From contig DAOUJS010000140.1 in the NCBI GenBank assembly GCA_034422355.1, positions 15,466-79,465 on the forward strand: a stretch of 64,000 nucleotides of DNA. The letters run 5' to 3'. How positions within the stretch are numbered: the first letter of the stretch is position 1; each line of letters opens with the position of its first letter. This DNA comes from CATOSP01 sp034422355 (GTDB lineage: Bacteria; Chloroflexota; Dehalococcoidia; Lucifugimonadales; UBA3495). The notes under the pieces were generated by a model. The model saw only the letters and a list, made by a program, of their open reading frames with translations, did not search any database and had not been told where the DNA came from. This document shows, piece by piece, positions 48,567-57,449 of the stretch. The position numbers were made by a program, and so were the translations under genes.

Positions 48567-49418
48567 ATGCGAAATCCTCCCGACTGCTGTGAGTGTGGAG
48601 GACAGATGGTCCTCGAAGATTCGCACCCTGTTGGGAATGTCTGGCTGTGTGAACACGATTGGTTTATCCGTCCGTATGGGAGCACATGGGAACGACTTTA
48701 TAGGTTGCTCACTTGGAAATCCCTGTTATTCTTGTTATGTTTCATCCTCGCCTTTCCAGGCGCGGGATTCTTGATTTATGTCAGCGCGAGCTATCCTGAT
48801 GGTCCTGAAGTCTTTCAAGGGTTCGAATACCGTTGTGGCGAACAATTCGATAGAACCAAATGTGCCGATGTTCCAGTATATATTGAAGACGAGAGTGGGC
48901 TTGATTACCCGCAGTGGGTAGAGTTCGTTGATGATAACGGGCTGTTGATATTTGGTGTCATCGTATCCTCTATTGTTACTATCATTCAAGGCAATGCGCT
49001 GTGGAATTTGTGGATCGGGATGGGTGGTGTTGGTCTATTTGGAAGGCGCAATCACAAGCACCTCTGTCCAGAATGCGACTCGCCAAGGCGCGACAATGAA
49101 CCGAACTGCCCTGGATTCGTCTACTATGAATGTTCAGAATGTTGGGAACAAGCACAAAAGAGTGGTCATGCACAACAAGGCGGTCGCAATTTGCAACGCT
49201 TACACGATACCAGAGCCACCAATATATGGGCCGCCCGAATAGGAAATAGCGGGATCACCCGTTTGTATCGGTACAATTGGAATACTACAGACAATCATTT
49301 CCGGTATGGGAAGCTAGCACGCGACCAGGTGTGGGGAACAAGCAAATATGTTCGGTGGTGTGCGATTGTAGTGTTGCTAATAGTTTGGCTCCTATTCTTT
49401 GCCGGAGAAGTCCGATAG
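48567..49418 (+). CDS. Hypothetical membrane protein with zinc-ribbon-like cysteines
   Basis: The 283-residue protein starts at the ATG at 48567 behind GAGGGG. Near the N-terminus CCECGG and a later C..H pair (WLCEHDW) suggest a zinc ribbon. Two membrane segments follow (LLFLLCFILAFPGAGFLIYV and LLIFGVIVSSIVTIIQ). A second possible zinc ribbon (CPECDSPRR, CSECWEQ) lies in the C-terminal half, and a final helix is IVVLLIVWLLFFAG. I do not recognise a family. Low GC and isolation between metabolic genes suggest acquisition. Confidence 0.55.
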   Translation: MRNPPDCCECGGQMVLEDSHPVGNVWLCEHDWFIRPYGSTWERLYRLLTWKSLLFLLCFILAFPGAGFLIYVSASYPDGPEVFQGFEYRCGEQFDRTKCADVPVYIEDESGLDYPQWVEFVDDNGLLIFGVIVSSIVTIIQGNALWNLWIGMGGVGLFGRRNHKHLCPECDSPRRDNEPNCPGFVYYECSECWEQAQKSGHAQQGGRNLQRLHDTRATNIWAARIGNSGITRLYRYNWNTTDNHFRYGKLARDQVWGTSKYVRWCAIVVLLIVWLLFFAGEVR

Positions 49419-49463
49419 AGCCGACGACCATGAAATATTGACCCACACCTTACTCACCGATTG

Positions 49464-49472
49464 TGCTATAAC
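49464..49472 (+). promoter_or_regulatory. Extended -10 promoter candidate (TGC TATAAC)
   Basis: TG-C followed by TATAAC at 49467-49472 is 30 bases before the dehydrogenase ATG at 49503. No clear -35 lies at the usual distance. Confidence 0.45.
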
Positions 49473-49502
49473 AACGCTAGCCTTTAGGTCTACGGAGTTT
49501 TT

Positions 49503-50453
49503 ATGGAGACGATAGGGTTCATCGGGCTTGGCAACATGGGCGGGGGTATGTCCCTCAATATACAGAAGGCGGGCTACCCGATGGTGGTCTATGACCTGCG
49601 GGAGGAAGTGACCCGGCCGCTGCTGGAGGGAGGGGCGCGGCTGGCCAACTCCCCGTCGGAAGTGGCAAGCCTGAGCGATGTGACCTTCACATCCCTTCCC
49701 GGCCCCAAGGAAGTTGAGGCCGTGGCCACCGGGCCGGAGGGCATACTGGAGGGGATTCGTCCCGGCGGCGTTTACGTGGACCTGTCGTCCAGCCGTCCCA
49801 CGCTGATCCGGGAGTTGGAACCTATCTTCCGGCAGAAGGGAGTCCACGTGCTGGATGCTCCGGTGAGCGGCGGCAAGTCCGGCGCGGCCAGCGGCAACCT
49901 GGCAGTGATGGTGGGCGGCGAGCGCGAGGTATACGAGAAGATAAAGCCGATCCTGGACGCATTCGGCGACAAGGTGTTCTACGCCGGAGGCATAGGCGCA
50001 GGCTCGATCTGCAAGCTGGTCCACAATATGATCGGCCATAGCGTGCGCCAGGCCATCGCCGAAGGTCTGACGCTGGGCGTCAAGGCGGGTGTGGAGCCCG
50101 AGGCGGTCTGGGAGTGTATGCGCCGCGGCTCCCTGGGACGGATGCGGGTCCTGCACGAGGGACTGGTACGGACGATGTTCCGGGGCGAGTATGAACCGGC
50201 CAGCTTTGCTCTCAACCTGGCCTACAAGGACATTTCCCTGGCCACCGAACTGGCCCGCGAGTACGACGTTCCCATGCCCATGACGACCCTGGCGGAGCAG
50301 ATAGCGTTGCAGGCCATGAACCGGGGTTGGGCAGAGAAAGACAGCAGCGTTACCGTGGTGCTCCAGGAAGAGCAGTCCAACGTCGAGGTTCGGGCCGGCC
50401 ACATCGACCCGGACAGGGCGGGCAGGTTCATTTCCACCCATCCGGATGCCTGA
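49503..50453 (+). CDS. 3-hydroxyisobutyrate dehydrogenase-like NAD(P)-binding oxidoreductase
   Basis: This beta-hydroxyacid dehydrogenase family protein has 316 residues. The Rossmann motif GFIGLGNMGGGM starts near residue 5; substrate-binding DAPVSGGKSGAASGNLAVMV and the catalytic lysine K171 in GSICKLVHNMIGH follow. The C-terminal domain is all-helical. It oxidises a beta-hydroxy acid or reduces the matching semialdehyde; the substrate is unknown, with tartronate semialdehyde and glyoxylate/succinate semialdehyde reductases among relatives. It is convergent with the ThDP enzyme gene. Confidence 0.9.
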   Translation: METIGFIGLGNMGGGMSLNIQKAGYPMVVYDLREEVTRPLLEGGARLANSPSEVASLSDVTFTSLPGPKEVEAVATGPEGILEGIRPGGVYVDLSSSRPTLIRELEPIFRQKGVHVLDAPVSGGKSGAASGNLAVMVGGEREVYEKIKPILDAFGDKVFYAGGIGAGSICKLVHNMIGHSVRQAIAEGLTLGVKAGVEPEAVWECMRRGSLGRMRVLHEGLVRTMFRGEYEPASFALNLAYKDISLATELAREYDVPMPMTTLAEQIALQAMNRGWAEKDSSVTVVLQEEQSNVEVRAGHIDPDRAGRFISTHPDA

Positions 50454-50797
50454 GCCAGCGGGTGGCGGCGGTTCCGGTCCAATGACAGGAGCCGCCACCT
50501 ATCCAGAAGTGGCGGCAGCACTCCCGGCATTGAGATAATTTAAGCGGCCTCCCCCAACGGAAGAAGGAGGACTTTTTCAAGCCGCGCCCGTCAGAGGATG
50601 GTGGTGCGGGGATTGAAAATTCGTGGGTTTTCGGCGTTCTGACGAGTTGGGTAGCAAGAAGGTGGGATGAAGGAGAAACGAAAGCGGAAGGGTCAACTGA
50701 CCCTTCCGAAGTAGTAGACCAGCCACAGGGCACTGCCGGTCAGGGATAGCTGGAGTCTGGCGAGGAAATCACCTGATGTCTGGTGCCCGTCGTTTTC
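50454..50797. other. Intergenic region between convergent genes
   Basis: No gene is supported. GGTGGCGGC (50461-50469) and GCCGCCACC (50491-50499) form a 9-bp stem with a 21-base loop right after the dehydrogenase gene. A second, better terminator-like structure follows at 50548-50577. Confidence 0.5.
50548..50577 (+). terminator. Intrinsic terminator candidate
   Basis: CCTCC (50548-50552) pairs with GGAGG (50566-50570), followed by AC and TTTTT (50573-50577). The stem is short, so confidence is moderate. It would end the dehydrogenase transcript. Confidence 0.4.
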
Positions 50798-52471
50798 CTA
50801 AAGCGAGCCGTCGATGCTTACGTCCAGCAGGTAGGGTTTGCCGCTGGCGAAGGCTTTTTCCAGGGCCGGGCCGATGGCGGAGGCGTTCTCCACCTTCTCG
50901 CTGGCTACGCCCATCGCCTGGGCTATGGCGGCCAGGTCCAGGGGGTTGGCGAAGTCCATGCCGACGTATTCGCTCTCCCGCTCCCGGTCGTCCAGCATGT
51001 GCCGCAGGTAAGTGTCCATGTTGACCTTGAGGATGCGGTAGGAGCGGTTGTTGCAGATGGCGTAGACCACGGGGATGTTGTAGCGGGCCGCGGTCCAGAG
51101 GGCCTGCACCGTGTACAGGGATGCCCCGTCCCCCACCACCGCCAGCACCGGCTTGCCCGGGTTGGCAAGTTGCACCCCCAGCGCTCCAGGCATGGCCCAG
51201 CCCAATGCGCCGCCCTGGATTCCGAAGAGGGTGCCGGGCTGGTCGAAGGTGAACTCCCGCATGAGCGCGGGGCTGGACGTGATGGCCTCATTGGCGATGA
51301 TCGTGTCCGGCGGGGCGGCCTGGGCGAGCTCGCGCATCATGCGTTCCACAGGCATCGGGCTGTTGTCCCACCGTTCCTGCAACCGGCGATTGTATGCTTC
51401 GTCTGAACTGCGCCGTTCTTCGGCCAGGGTTGCGTTCCGGGTAGCCGCCGCTTCACGGGCAGGGCCGGACATGGACTGCTCCAGGGCGTCGGTCAGTTCC
51501 GACAGCCCAGCACCCGGGTCGCAGACTATGCCGATCTCGGTAGGGTATATCTTCTCCACCTCCCAGGGGTTGTTGTCCAAATGGACCAGCTTGGTCTCGG
51601 GCGACAGGAAAGGCTCGTCCACGTAGAGGAAAGATGAGAAGACGTTGGCCCCGACGGCGACCACCACGTCACTGCCGGACAGGAGCTGGCGGGTGACGGG
51701 ACTGCTGGTGTTCAACGCGCCGCTGTACAGGGGATGGTTGGTGGGGAAGTTGACCTCGGAGAAAGCGGATGCGTATACGCGCGCTCCCAGGGTTTCGGCG
51801 AACTGCACCAACTCGTTCATGGCCCCGGACTGGGCCACCCGGTCACCGACGACGATGATCGGGTTCTCCGCCTGGGACAGCAATTCCGACGCCCGCTCAA
51901 TGGCGCTGGTGTCGGGCCGCATCCGGAAGTAGCCCTGCGAGGACGGGACAATGTCCAGGTCGGCGGTCTCGTCCATCGTGTCCCAGGGGAAGGAGAGGAA
52001 CACCGGCCCGGTTGGCGGGGTCTTGGCTTCCTTGAATGCCCGCCGCACCGCCATTGGGATGTCCGTGGGGTGGAGGACTTCCGCGCTCCACTTGGTGTAC
52101 TGGGCGGTCATCTCCACCAGGTCGCCCGACAGGGTTGGCTCGGCAAGCTGCATCCGGGTGTCCGAGTTGCCCGCCGTTAGTACGATGGGAGCGCCGCCCC
52201 GGTAGGCGTTGTAGAGGGCGCTGATGCCGTTGGCCAGACCCCCGGCGATGTGGATGTTGGCGAAAGCGGGACGCCCGGTGGCGCGGGCGTAGCCGTCGGC
52301 CATGCCCACCGCGGTGCCTTCCTGCAACGCCTGGACATAGCGGATTTCGGGGAAGTCCTGCAAAACGTCGAGCAGTGGCGTTTCGCTGGTGCCGGGGTTC
52401 CCGAAAATGTGGGTGACACCCTCGGCGATGAGCATCCGGGCCAGGGCTTCCTTGCCGGTCATGGTTGGCAT
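50798..52471 (-). CDS. ThDP-dependent decarboxylase/lyase (benzoylformate decarboxylase-like)
   Basis: This thiamine diphosphate enzyme of the acetolactate synthase/benzoylformate decarboxylase family has 557 residues. The conserved glutamate that activates ThDP is E51 in ALQEGTAVGMADGYARATGR. The central domain follows from about 190, and the ThDP/metal motif is VVGDGASLYTVQALWTAARY ending in CNNRSY (GDG...NN). No regulatory subunit is adjacent. The ATG at 52471 has GGGAG seven bases upstream. It is followed upstream by a glyoxalase-fold protein and an alpha/beta hydrolase in the same direction, suggesting breakdown of a 2-oxo or hydroxy acid. Confidence 0.9.
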   Translation of the reverse strand: MPTMTGKEALARMLIAEGVTHIFGNPGTSETPLLDVLQDFPEIRYVQALQEGTAVGMADGYARATGRPAFANIHIAGGLANGISALYNAYRGGAPIVLTAGNSDTRMQLAEPTLSGDLVEMTAQYTKWSAEVLHPTDIPMAVRRAFKEAKTPPTGPVFLSFPWDTMDETADLDIVPSSQGYFRMRPDTSAIERASELLSQAENPIIVVGDRVAQSGAMNELVQFAETLGARVYASAFSEVNFPTNHPLYSGALNTSSPVTRQLLSGSDVVVAVGANVFSSFLYVDEPFLSPETKLVHLDNNPWEVEKIYPTEIGIVCDPGAGLSELTDALEQSMSGPAREAAATRNATLAEERRSSDEAYNRRLQERWDNSPMPVERMMRELAQAAPPDTIIANEAITSSPALMREFTFDQPGTLFGIQGGALGWAMPGALGVQLANPGKPVLAVVGDGASLYTVQALWTAARYNIPVVYAICNNRSYRILKVNMDTYLRHMLDDRERESEYVGMDFANPLDLAAIAQAMGVASEKVENASAIGPALEKAFASGKPYLLDVSIDGSL

Positions 52472-52521
52472 TTGAATTCTCCCTTATTTACGTTGGCGGG
52501 CGTGGGTTGTTTCACGCAAGC

Positions 52522-52929
52522 CTACTGGTAGACCATCCACTCCAGCAGGTTCTGGTCCGGGTCCCGCGCGTACAGGCTCAACGACGGATGTCCACCGCCG
52601 CCGCGAGCGCCCTTCCGGGGTCCCGGCCCGGCGATGACCTCCACGCCGGCGTCGGCCAGCATCTTCTGGCACTCCTCGACAGTGCCGTCCCAGACGAAGC
52701 AGATGTCGGTGCAGCCGGGGACCGCCGTCGGGCCGCGCAGGTTGGCGACGACGCCCTCGGGGTGGACGTTGATCTTGGAGTCCCCTATCTGGATGGAGAA
52801 GATTCGCGCATTGCCCGCCCGCCATTCTTCCTCGTCGTTGATCTTGAATCCCAGCTTCTTGTAGAAGGCGATGAGCCTTTCGGCGTTCTCCGTGGGCATG
52901 GCGATGTGGTCGATGCTAACCGTGGCCAT
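52522..52929 (-). CDS. VOC (glyoxalase/bleomycin resistance) superfamily protein
   Basis: This single-domain VOC protein has 135 residues: SIDHIAMPTENAERLIAFYK, LGFKINDEEEWRAGNARIFS, DICFVWDGTVEECQKMLADA and SLSLYARDPDQNLLEWMVYQ. Metal ligands are probably His8, the Glu in NLLEW and central His/Glu residues. It could be a dioxygenase, isomerase or epimerase. It lies directly upstream of the ThDP enzyme in the same orientation with a 50-base gap. GGAGG precedes the ATG. Confidence 0.85.
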   Translation of the reverse strand: MATVSIDHIAMPTENAERLIAFYKKLGFKINDEEEWRAGNARIFSIQIGDSKINVHPEGVVANLRGPTAVPGCTDICFVWDGTVEECQKMLADAGVEVIAGPGPRKGARGGGGHPSLSLYARDPDQNLLEWMVYQ

Positions 52930-52987
52930 TGGTGTCCTCCGTTCAGATGGTCTTGTTCTATGGTCTTGTTCTACGGTCGATGCCGGT

Positions 52988-53833
52988 TTACGTCGCGCGG
53001 GACGCGGATGGTTGCGGGTCGGGGGCGGGGCGGTTCAGAAATTCCAGCACCAGCTCCCGCATCAATTCGGGGATGTTGGTCATCAGCCCGTGACCCTCAC
53101 CGGGTATGACGTGCAGCTCGGAGCCGGGAATCAGTTCATGCAGGCGGTGGCTGCACTCCACGGGGATTCTGGCGTCGGCGTCGCCGTGGACGATCAGGGT
53201 GGGGCATGTCAGGTTTCCCAATCGGGTCTCGATTGAGTCACGGATGTCCAGGTAGCTGCGGAGGGTTTGCAGGATGCCCTCGAACCGCTGGAGGTTCTCC
53301 ATCTCAAGACGGTGGAACTCCTCGGGATAGGTGTCGCGCATTCCGGGGTTGCGGTCCTCCAGGGCTTCCGCCACGGCGGCTTCCCTGCCGCCTGCGTCGG
53401 CGCGGGACTCCAGCGCGTCCAGTTCCCGCTGGCGGGCCTGGCGTTCCGGTTCGCTGGCGTAGGACATGGTATTGACCAACACCAGCCGGTTGGGCATGTC
53501 GGGATAGTCCAGTGCGAACCGCGTGGCTATGGGTCCGCCCGCGGAACTGCCCAATACGTTGGCCCGCTCCACGCCCAGCCGGACCAGCAGGGCACGCAGG
53601 TCCTCGACCTGGTTTGGGATTTCGTAGCCTCCGGACGGGGATTCGGACTGTCCGGCGGCGCGGCGGTCATAGAAGATGGCGCGGCACACTTCGCTCAGGG
53701 GAGCGGCATGGTGCTTGGCCATTCCCGCGGAGCCGTCGCCGCCTCCCAGCCCCCCGTGAATAAGGACCAGGGGATGGCCGGAGCCGTAGTCCTCGAAGTG
53801 CATCATGTACCCGTTGATCAGTTCCGTGGGCAT
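52988..53833 (-). CDS. Alpha/beta hydrolase
   Basis: The protein has 281 residues from the ATG at 53833 (GAGG nine bases upstream; a TTG at 53842 is the alternative). The oxyanion region is HPLVLIHGGLGGGDG, the nucleophile elbow is VLGSSAGGPIATRF (Ser in GSSAGG), the acid is in LIVHGDADARIP, and the histidine in VIPGEGHGLM. This matches proline iminopeptidase/haloperoxidase-like hydrolases. It is the first gene of the minus-strand group with the VOC protein and the ThDP enzyme. Confidence 0.9.
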   Translation of the reverse strand: MPTELINGYMMHFEDYGSGHPLVLIHGGLGGGDGSAGMAKHHAAPLSEVCRAIFYDRRAAGQSESPSGGYEIPNQVEDLRALLVRLGVERANVLGSSAGGPIATRFALDYPDMPNRLVLVNTMSYASEPERQARQRELDALESRADAGGREAAVAEALEDRNPGMRDTYPEEFHRLEMENLQRFEGILQTLRSYLDIRDSIETRLGNLTCPTLIVHGDADARIPVECSHRLHELIPGSELHVIPGEGHGLMTNIPELMRELVLEFLNRPAPDPQPSASRAT

Positions 53834-54045
53834 TTGAGACAACCTCAGAAGTCCGGTATGGATTGAGGAACGGGACCACCCGCCGGACTGCCCAGATATT
53901 AGCCTTAACCGGCTATCATGGCAAGCTGCGGCGTGCAGCGTTGCGGGATACTGTTTGCTACTCCGATGGGTTGTGTGTACACTTTGGGCGATTTTCCAGG
54001 ATTGCTCTCAGCCGGGACCTGTGGGGTATGAAAGGGGGAGCCGGT

Positions 54046-55605
54046 ATGTTCGACGTATTGATCCAAAACGGGCGCATCATCGACGGCACCGGGCAGACCT
54101 GGTTCCGCGGCAGCGTCGGCGTTTCCGGCGACTCGCTGACGGTAATGCGGGGTAACACGTCTTCCGTGGAAGCGGGCCGTGTGATTGACGCCTCGGACTA
54201 CGTGGTGTGTCCGGGGTTCATCGACATGCACTCCCATTCAGACGTGATGCTCATGGAGCAGCCGGAGCACCATGCCAAGCTCCGGCAGGGCGTGACCACC
54301 GAAGCCCTGGGGATGGACGGCCTCTCTTACGCGCCCACTTCTCCCCGGAACCTGGAGCACCTGCTGGGCTACCTGTCGGCGGTCAACGGCACGCCGCCGC
54401 CTGATGTCCGGTGGGGCAGCGTCGCCGAGTTCCTGGACTTGCTGGACGGGCGGGTTGCCTGCAACGTGGTCTACTTCGTGCCCCACGCCGCGATCAGGGT
54501 CGAAGCTCTGGGATGGGACGCGCGCCTGCCAACTGCGGCCGAATTGCAGCGGATGCAGGAACTGGCCGTCCAGGGTATGCGCGACGGGGCATTCGGCTTC
54601 TCTACCGGGTTGACCTATCCGCCGGGCGCCTACAGCGACACCGGCGAGCTGGCGGCGGTCTGCGGGGCAATCCAGGAGTACGGCGGGATTTACGTCACCC
54701 ATGCCAGGTACACCCTGGGCGACCGGCTGCTGGACCCCTTCCGGGAGGCGCTGGAGATAGGGCGCAGGAGCGGCGTTCCGGTGCATATCTCCCATTACCA
54801 CAGCCCGGTGGAAGGGATGGGCCAGCGGATGATCGACCTGGTGGACGGGGGCCGCAACTCCGGGCTTGACGTAACATTCGACCAATACCCCTACGCCGCG
54901 TCCAGCACGGTCCTCCATTCCCTGCTCCCATACTGGGTACACGCCGGAGGGCCGGATGCGCTGCTGAGGCGCATCCAGGACCGGCGGGTCCGGGACGAGA
55001 TCGGCGAATCGGTGGACCCGATGTGGGGCAGTACCCTGGACCACTATGTCTTCAGCCACGTGAAGTCGGCCGGGAACAAGGAATGGGAGGGACGGTCCCT
55101 GACAGACCTGGCCTACGCCCAAGGGAAGAGTATTGTGGACGCAATTTGCGACCTGCTTATAGAGGAAGACCTGGAGGTTGCCTTCGTTGCCCGCACCGGG
55201 AACCCGGACAACATCCGCACCATCGTGCGTCACCCCGCGCAGATGGTGGGGTCGGACGGGCTGCTGACCGGCGAGATGCCCAATCCCAGGAGCTACGGCA
55301 CATTTCCCTACGTCCTGGGCCAGTTCGTGCGGGAGGAGGGGCTGTTCCGGCTGGAGGAGGCGGTCCGCAAGATGAGCGCCATGCCGGCGCAGCGGTTGGG
55401 CCTGAGCGACCGGGGAATACTGCGGGACGGAATGAAGGCGGACATAGTGCTGTTCGACCCCGGCCGGGTGGAGGCCAAGGCGACTTTTGAAGACCCGAAA
55501 CAATTCCCGGAAGGCATAGACTTTGTGCTTGTCAACGGTAAGGTGGTAATAGATAATGGGGGCCACACCGGGGCCTTGCCGGGACGGGCGCTCAAGTCTC
55601 AGTAA
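54046..55605 (+). CDS. N-acyl-D-amino-acid deacylase/D-aminoacylase-like amidohydrolase
   Basis: This metal-dependent amidohydrolase has 519 residues from the ATG at 54046 (GGGGGAG upstream). The HxH metal motif is CPGFIDMHSHSDVMLM; GVTTEALGMDGLSYAP, GFSTGLTYPPGAYSDT, PVHISHYHSPVEGMG, DQYPYAAS and a late GLSDRGILRDGMKADIVLFD are typical of the D-aminoacylase/dihydroorotase-like group. It removes acyl groups from N-acyl-D-amino acids or related amides. It is followed 13 bases later by a HicBA pair, with the hydrolase group divergent upstream. Confidence 0.88.
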   Translation: MFDVLIQNGRIIDGTGQTWFRGSVGVSGDSLTVMRGNTSSVEAGRVIDASDYVVCPGFIDMHSHSDVMLMEQPEHHAKLRQGVTTEALGMDGLSYAPTSPRNLEHLLGYLSAVNGTPPPDVRWGSVAEFLDLLDGRVACNVVYFVPHAAIRVEALGWDARLPTAAELQRMQELAVQGMRDGAFGFSTGLTYPPGAYSDTGELAAVCGAIQEYGGIYVTHARYTLGDRLLDPFREALEIGRRSGVPVHISHYHSPVEGMGQRMIDLVDGGRNSGLDVTFDQYPYAASSTVLHSLLPYWVHAGGPDALLRRIQDRRVRDEIGESVDPMWGSTLDHYVFSHVKSAGNKEWEGRSLTDLAYAQGKSIVDAICDLLIEEDLEVAFVARTGNPDNIRTIVRHPAQMVGSDGLLTGEMPNPRSYGTFPYVLGQFVREEGLFRLEEAVRKMSAMPAQRLGLSDRGILRDGMKADIVLFDPGRVEAKATFEDPKQFPEGIDFVLVNGKVVIDNGGHTGALPGRALKSQ

Positions 55606-55618
55606 CGGGGCGGCAGCA

Positions 55619-55882
55619 ATGAGCGACGACGGGAACGTATCCGTCACGCCGCTACAGTCTACGATCACGGCTGTTGTAAGCAAGAGCGAAGGCTGGTACG
55701 TGGCCTCATGCCGTGAAATTTCGGCTGTGACTCAGGGCCGCACCTTCGATGAATTGGTCGAGAATCCCCGGGAGGTCCTCGAATTGCATCTGGAGGGAGA
55801 TGACCCGGCCGAGTATGGCCTGACGCCGAACCCGTCGATAGTGATGACTTTCGATGCGGGCGTTGTGAGTGCCCAGACTTAG
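55619..55882 (+). CDS. HicB-like antitoxin
   Basis: This 87-residue protein has the pattern STITAVVSKSEGWYVASCRE, ISAVTQGRTFDELVENPREV, LELHLEGDDPAEYG. It is the HicB fold: a strand, a Gly-Trp-Tyr strand and a helix containing TFDEL. Its C-terminus overlaps the start of a HicA-type gene by 14 bases. It starts at the ATG at 55619, 13 bases after the amidohydrolase. Confidence 0.8.
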   Translation: MSDDGNVSVTPLQSTITAVVSKSEGWYVASCREISAVTQGRTFDELVENPREVLELHLEGDDPAEYGLTPNPSIVMTFDAGVVSAQT

Positions 55883-56090
55883 GAGGCTGTCCGGAGACCA
55901 AGTGGTGTCAGTCCTCATGGGGTTTGGATTTCGTCTCCATTTTCGGAGGGGCAGCCACATGAAACTTCGCAGATACTCATCGGAGGGGCATAGGCAAACC
56001 ATTTCAGTTCCCAGACACCGCGAGTTGAGGTTGGGCACTCTCCAGGAAATTATCAGCAAGCCTCCCGGTATATCCCGGAAGAGCAGTTAA
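55869..56090 (+). CDS. HicA-family toxin
   Basis: This 73-residue protein begins at the GTG at 55869, inside the end of hicB. The dsRBD-like toxin has its catalytic His in GSH (G28-S29-H30) within LMGFGFRLHFRRGSHMKL, and the C-terminal ISVPRHRELRLGTLQEIIS is the usual TIP..H..L..GTL..I block. The pair is probably functional and acts as a type II system. Confidence 0.85.
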   Translation: MPRLRRLSGDQVVSVLMGFGFRLHFRRGSHMKLRRYSSEGHRQTISVPRHRELRLGTLQEIISKPPGISRKSS

Positions 56091-56130
56091 GAGAAGCGTT
56101 CTACACAGACTGACGCCACCCAGAGCCAGG

Positions 56131-56163
56131 CTGAGAGCACCGCCCATCATTACGGGCCGGCAC
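56131..56163 (+). repeat. Diverged copy of the 35-bp pur-flanking repeat
   Basis: CTGAGAGCACCGCCCATCAT followed by TACGGGCCGGC matches the sequences at 60380-60414 and 63413-63447 (inverted) with about five differences. It lies between hicA and the first acyl-CoA dehydrogenase. Confidence 0.5.
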
Positions 56164-56198
56164 GGGCGCAGAGGACCCGGCATTCAGAGGAGGACAAG

Positions 56199-57431
56199 AT
56201 GGACTTTGAATCGCGCTACACCCAGGAGCAGGAAGAGTTTCGCCAGGAGGTCCGGGAATGGCTGAAGGATAACGTGTCGCCGGACATTTCCCACCCGGCG
56301 GACTCGGCCAAGTCCGGCCCCGAGCAGTATGAACTTCGCCGCGACCTGGGCCGCAGGCTGGGATCCAAGGGCTGGCTCTGGGCAACCGCGCCCCAGGAAT
56401 ACGGCGGCGGCGGTCTCTCCCTGGACCACTCGGTGGTGCTGGAAGAAGAGGTTGACTCCTACGGGTTGAGCATTCCTCCCTACTACGACTCCGGCGGGCG
56501 GTTGGGCGGCGCTTCCATCATGGTATGGGGCAGCGAGGAGCAGAAGCAGGAATTCCTCCCCAAGATTTTCCGGGGTGAGGTCCGCACCTGGCAGTTGCTC
56601 ACCGAGCCGGAAGCCGGGTCTGACGTTGCCAGCGTGAAGACCCGGGCCGAGCGGGACGGTGACGAGTACGTCATCAACGGGCAGAAGATTTTCGTCGGCA
56701 GCGACCTGGGCTGCGACTACATGTGGACCCTGACCTGCACCGACAATGAGGCCCCCCGGCACCAGAACCTGGGCTGGTTCATGATTCCGGCTGACCTGCC
56801 GGGGATCACAGTGCAGCCCATGGACCTGCTCATTGCGGGCGGTGAGTCGGGGGCGGGTTCCGGGGTCAAGAACACGGTCTACTTCGACAATGTCCGTGTC
56901 CCGGCCTTCAACCTGGTGGGCGGAGAGAACGAGGGCTGGAAGGTCGCCACCACCCACCTGGAGTTGGAGCACGGCAGCGGGGGCCGTATCGGGCGCAACT
57001 GGATGGTCGATAACCTGTTCGACTACTGCAAGAAGACCAACCGCCGCGGCGAGCCGTTGACCAAGGACCCGGACGTGCGGGACCGGCTGATTGACATATA
57101 CATGGAAGCCGAGGTTGCCCGGCTGTTCAACTTGCGGAACTACTGGATGCGCCACAGCAAGACCAACCTGACCTACGAAGGGCCGCAGGCTTCCTACTTC
57201 CGGAAGATGTCGGGCCTGCGCATGTCCACAGCGATTCTGGACATCCTGGGGCCGTCGGCCCTGACCTACGACGAAACGTGGGGCGCGGGCAACGGGCACA
57301 TGGAGTCGCACCAGCGTTCCGCCATCGTGGCCATCCACCCGGGCGGCACCGCCGACATCCAGAAGGTGATCATGGCCCGCCGCATCGGCATAGGCCGCGA
57401 GGTACGGGAGCGCGCCGGAGCGCTGGCGTAG
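56199..57431 (+). CDS. Acyl-CoA dehydrogenase
   Basis: This FAD flavoprotein introduces a 2,3 double bond into acyl-CoA. It has 410 residues, with a helical N-domain, a middle beta domain (TWQLLTEPEAGSDVASVKTR, GQKIFVGSDLGCDYMWTL) and a helical C-domain ending in a DIQKVIMARRIGIGREV block. GAGGAGG precedes the ATG. The usual catalytic glutamate near the C-terminal helix cannot be fixed with certainty. A solo hicB-like gene and a second acyl-CoA dehydrogenase follow. Confidence 0.92.
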   Translation: MDFESRYTQEQEEFRQEVREWLKDNVSPDISHPADSAKSGPEQYELRRDLGRRLGSKGWLWATAPQEYGGGGLSLDHSVVLEEEVDSYGLSIPPYYDSGGRLGGASIMVWGSEEQKQEFLPKIFRGEVRTWQLLTEPEAGSDVASVKTRAERDGDEYVINGQKIFVGSDLGCDYMWTLTCTDNEAPRHQNLGWFMIPADLPGITVQPMDLLIAGGESGAGSGVKNTVYFDNVRVPAFNLVGGENEGWKVATTHLELEHGSGGRIGRNWMVDNLFDYCKKTNRRGEPLTKDPDVRDRLIDIYMEAEVARLFNLRNYWMRHSKTNLTYEGPQASYFRKMSGLRMSTAILDILGPSALTYDETWGAGNGHMESHQRSAIVAIHPGGTADIQKVIMARRIGIGREVRERAGALA

Positions 57432-57449
57432 CGTTCCCAGGGCTTGCCG

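Noticed and set aside
50428..50733. 101-codon minus-strand frame in the gap after the dehydrogenase
   Set aside because: It overlaps two hairpins and the dehydrogenase end, with no domain or ribosome-binding site.
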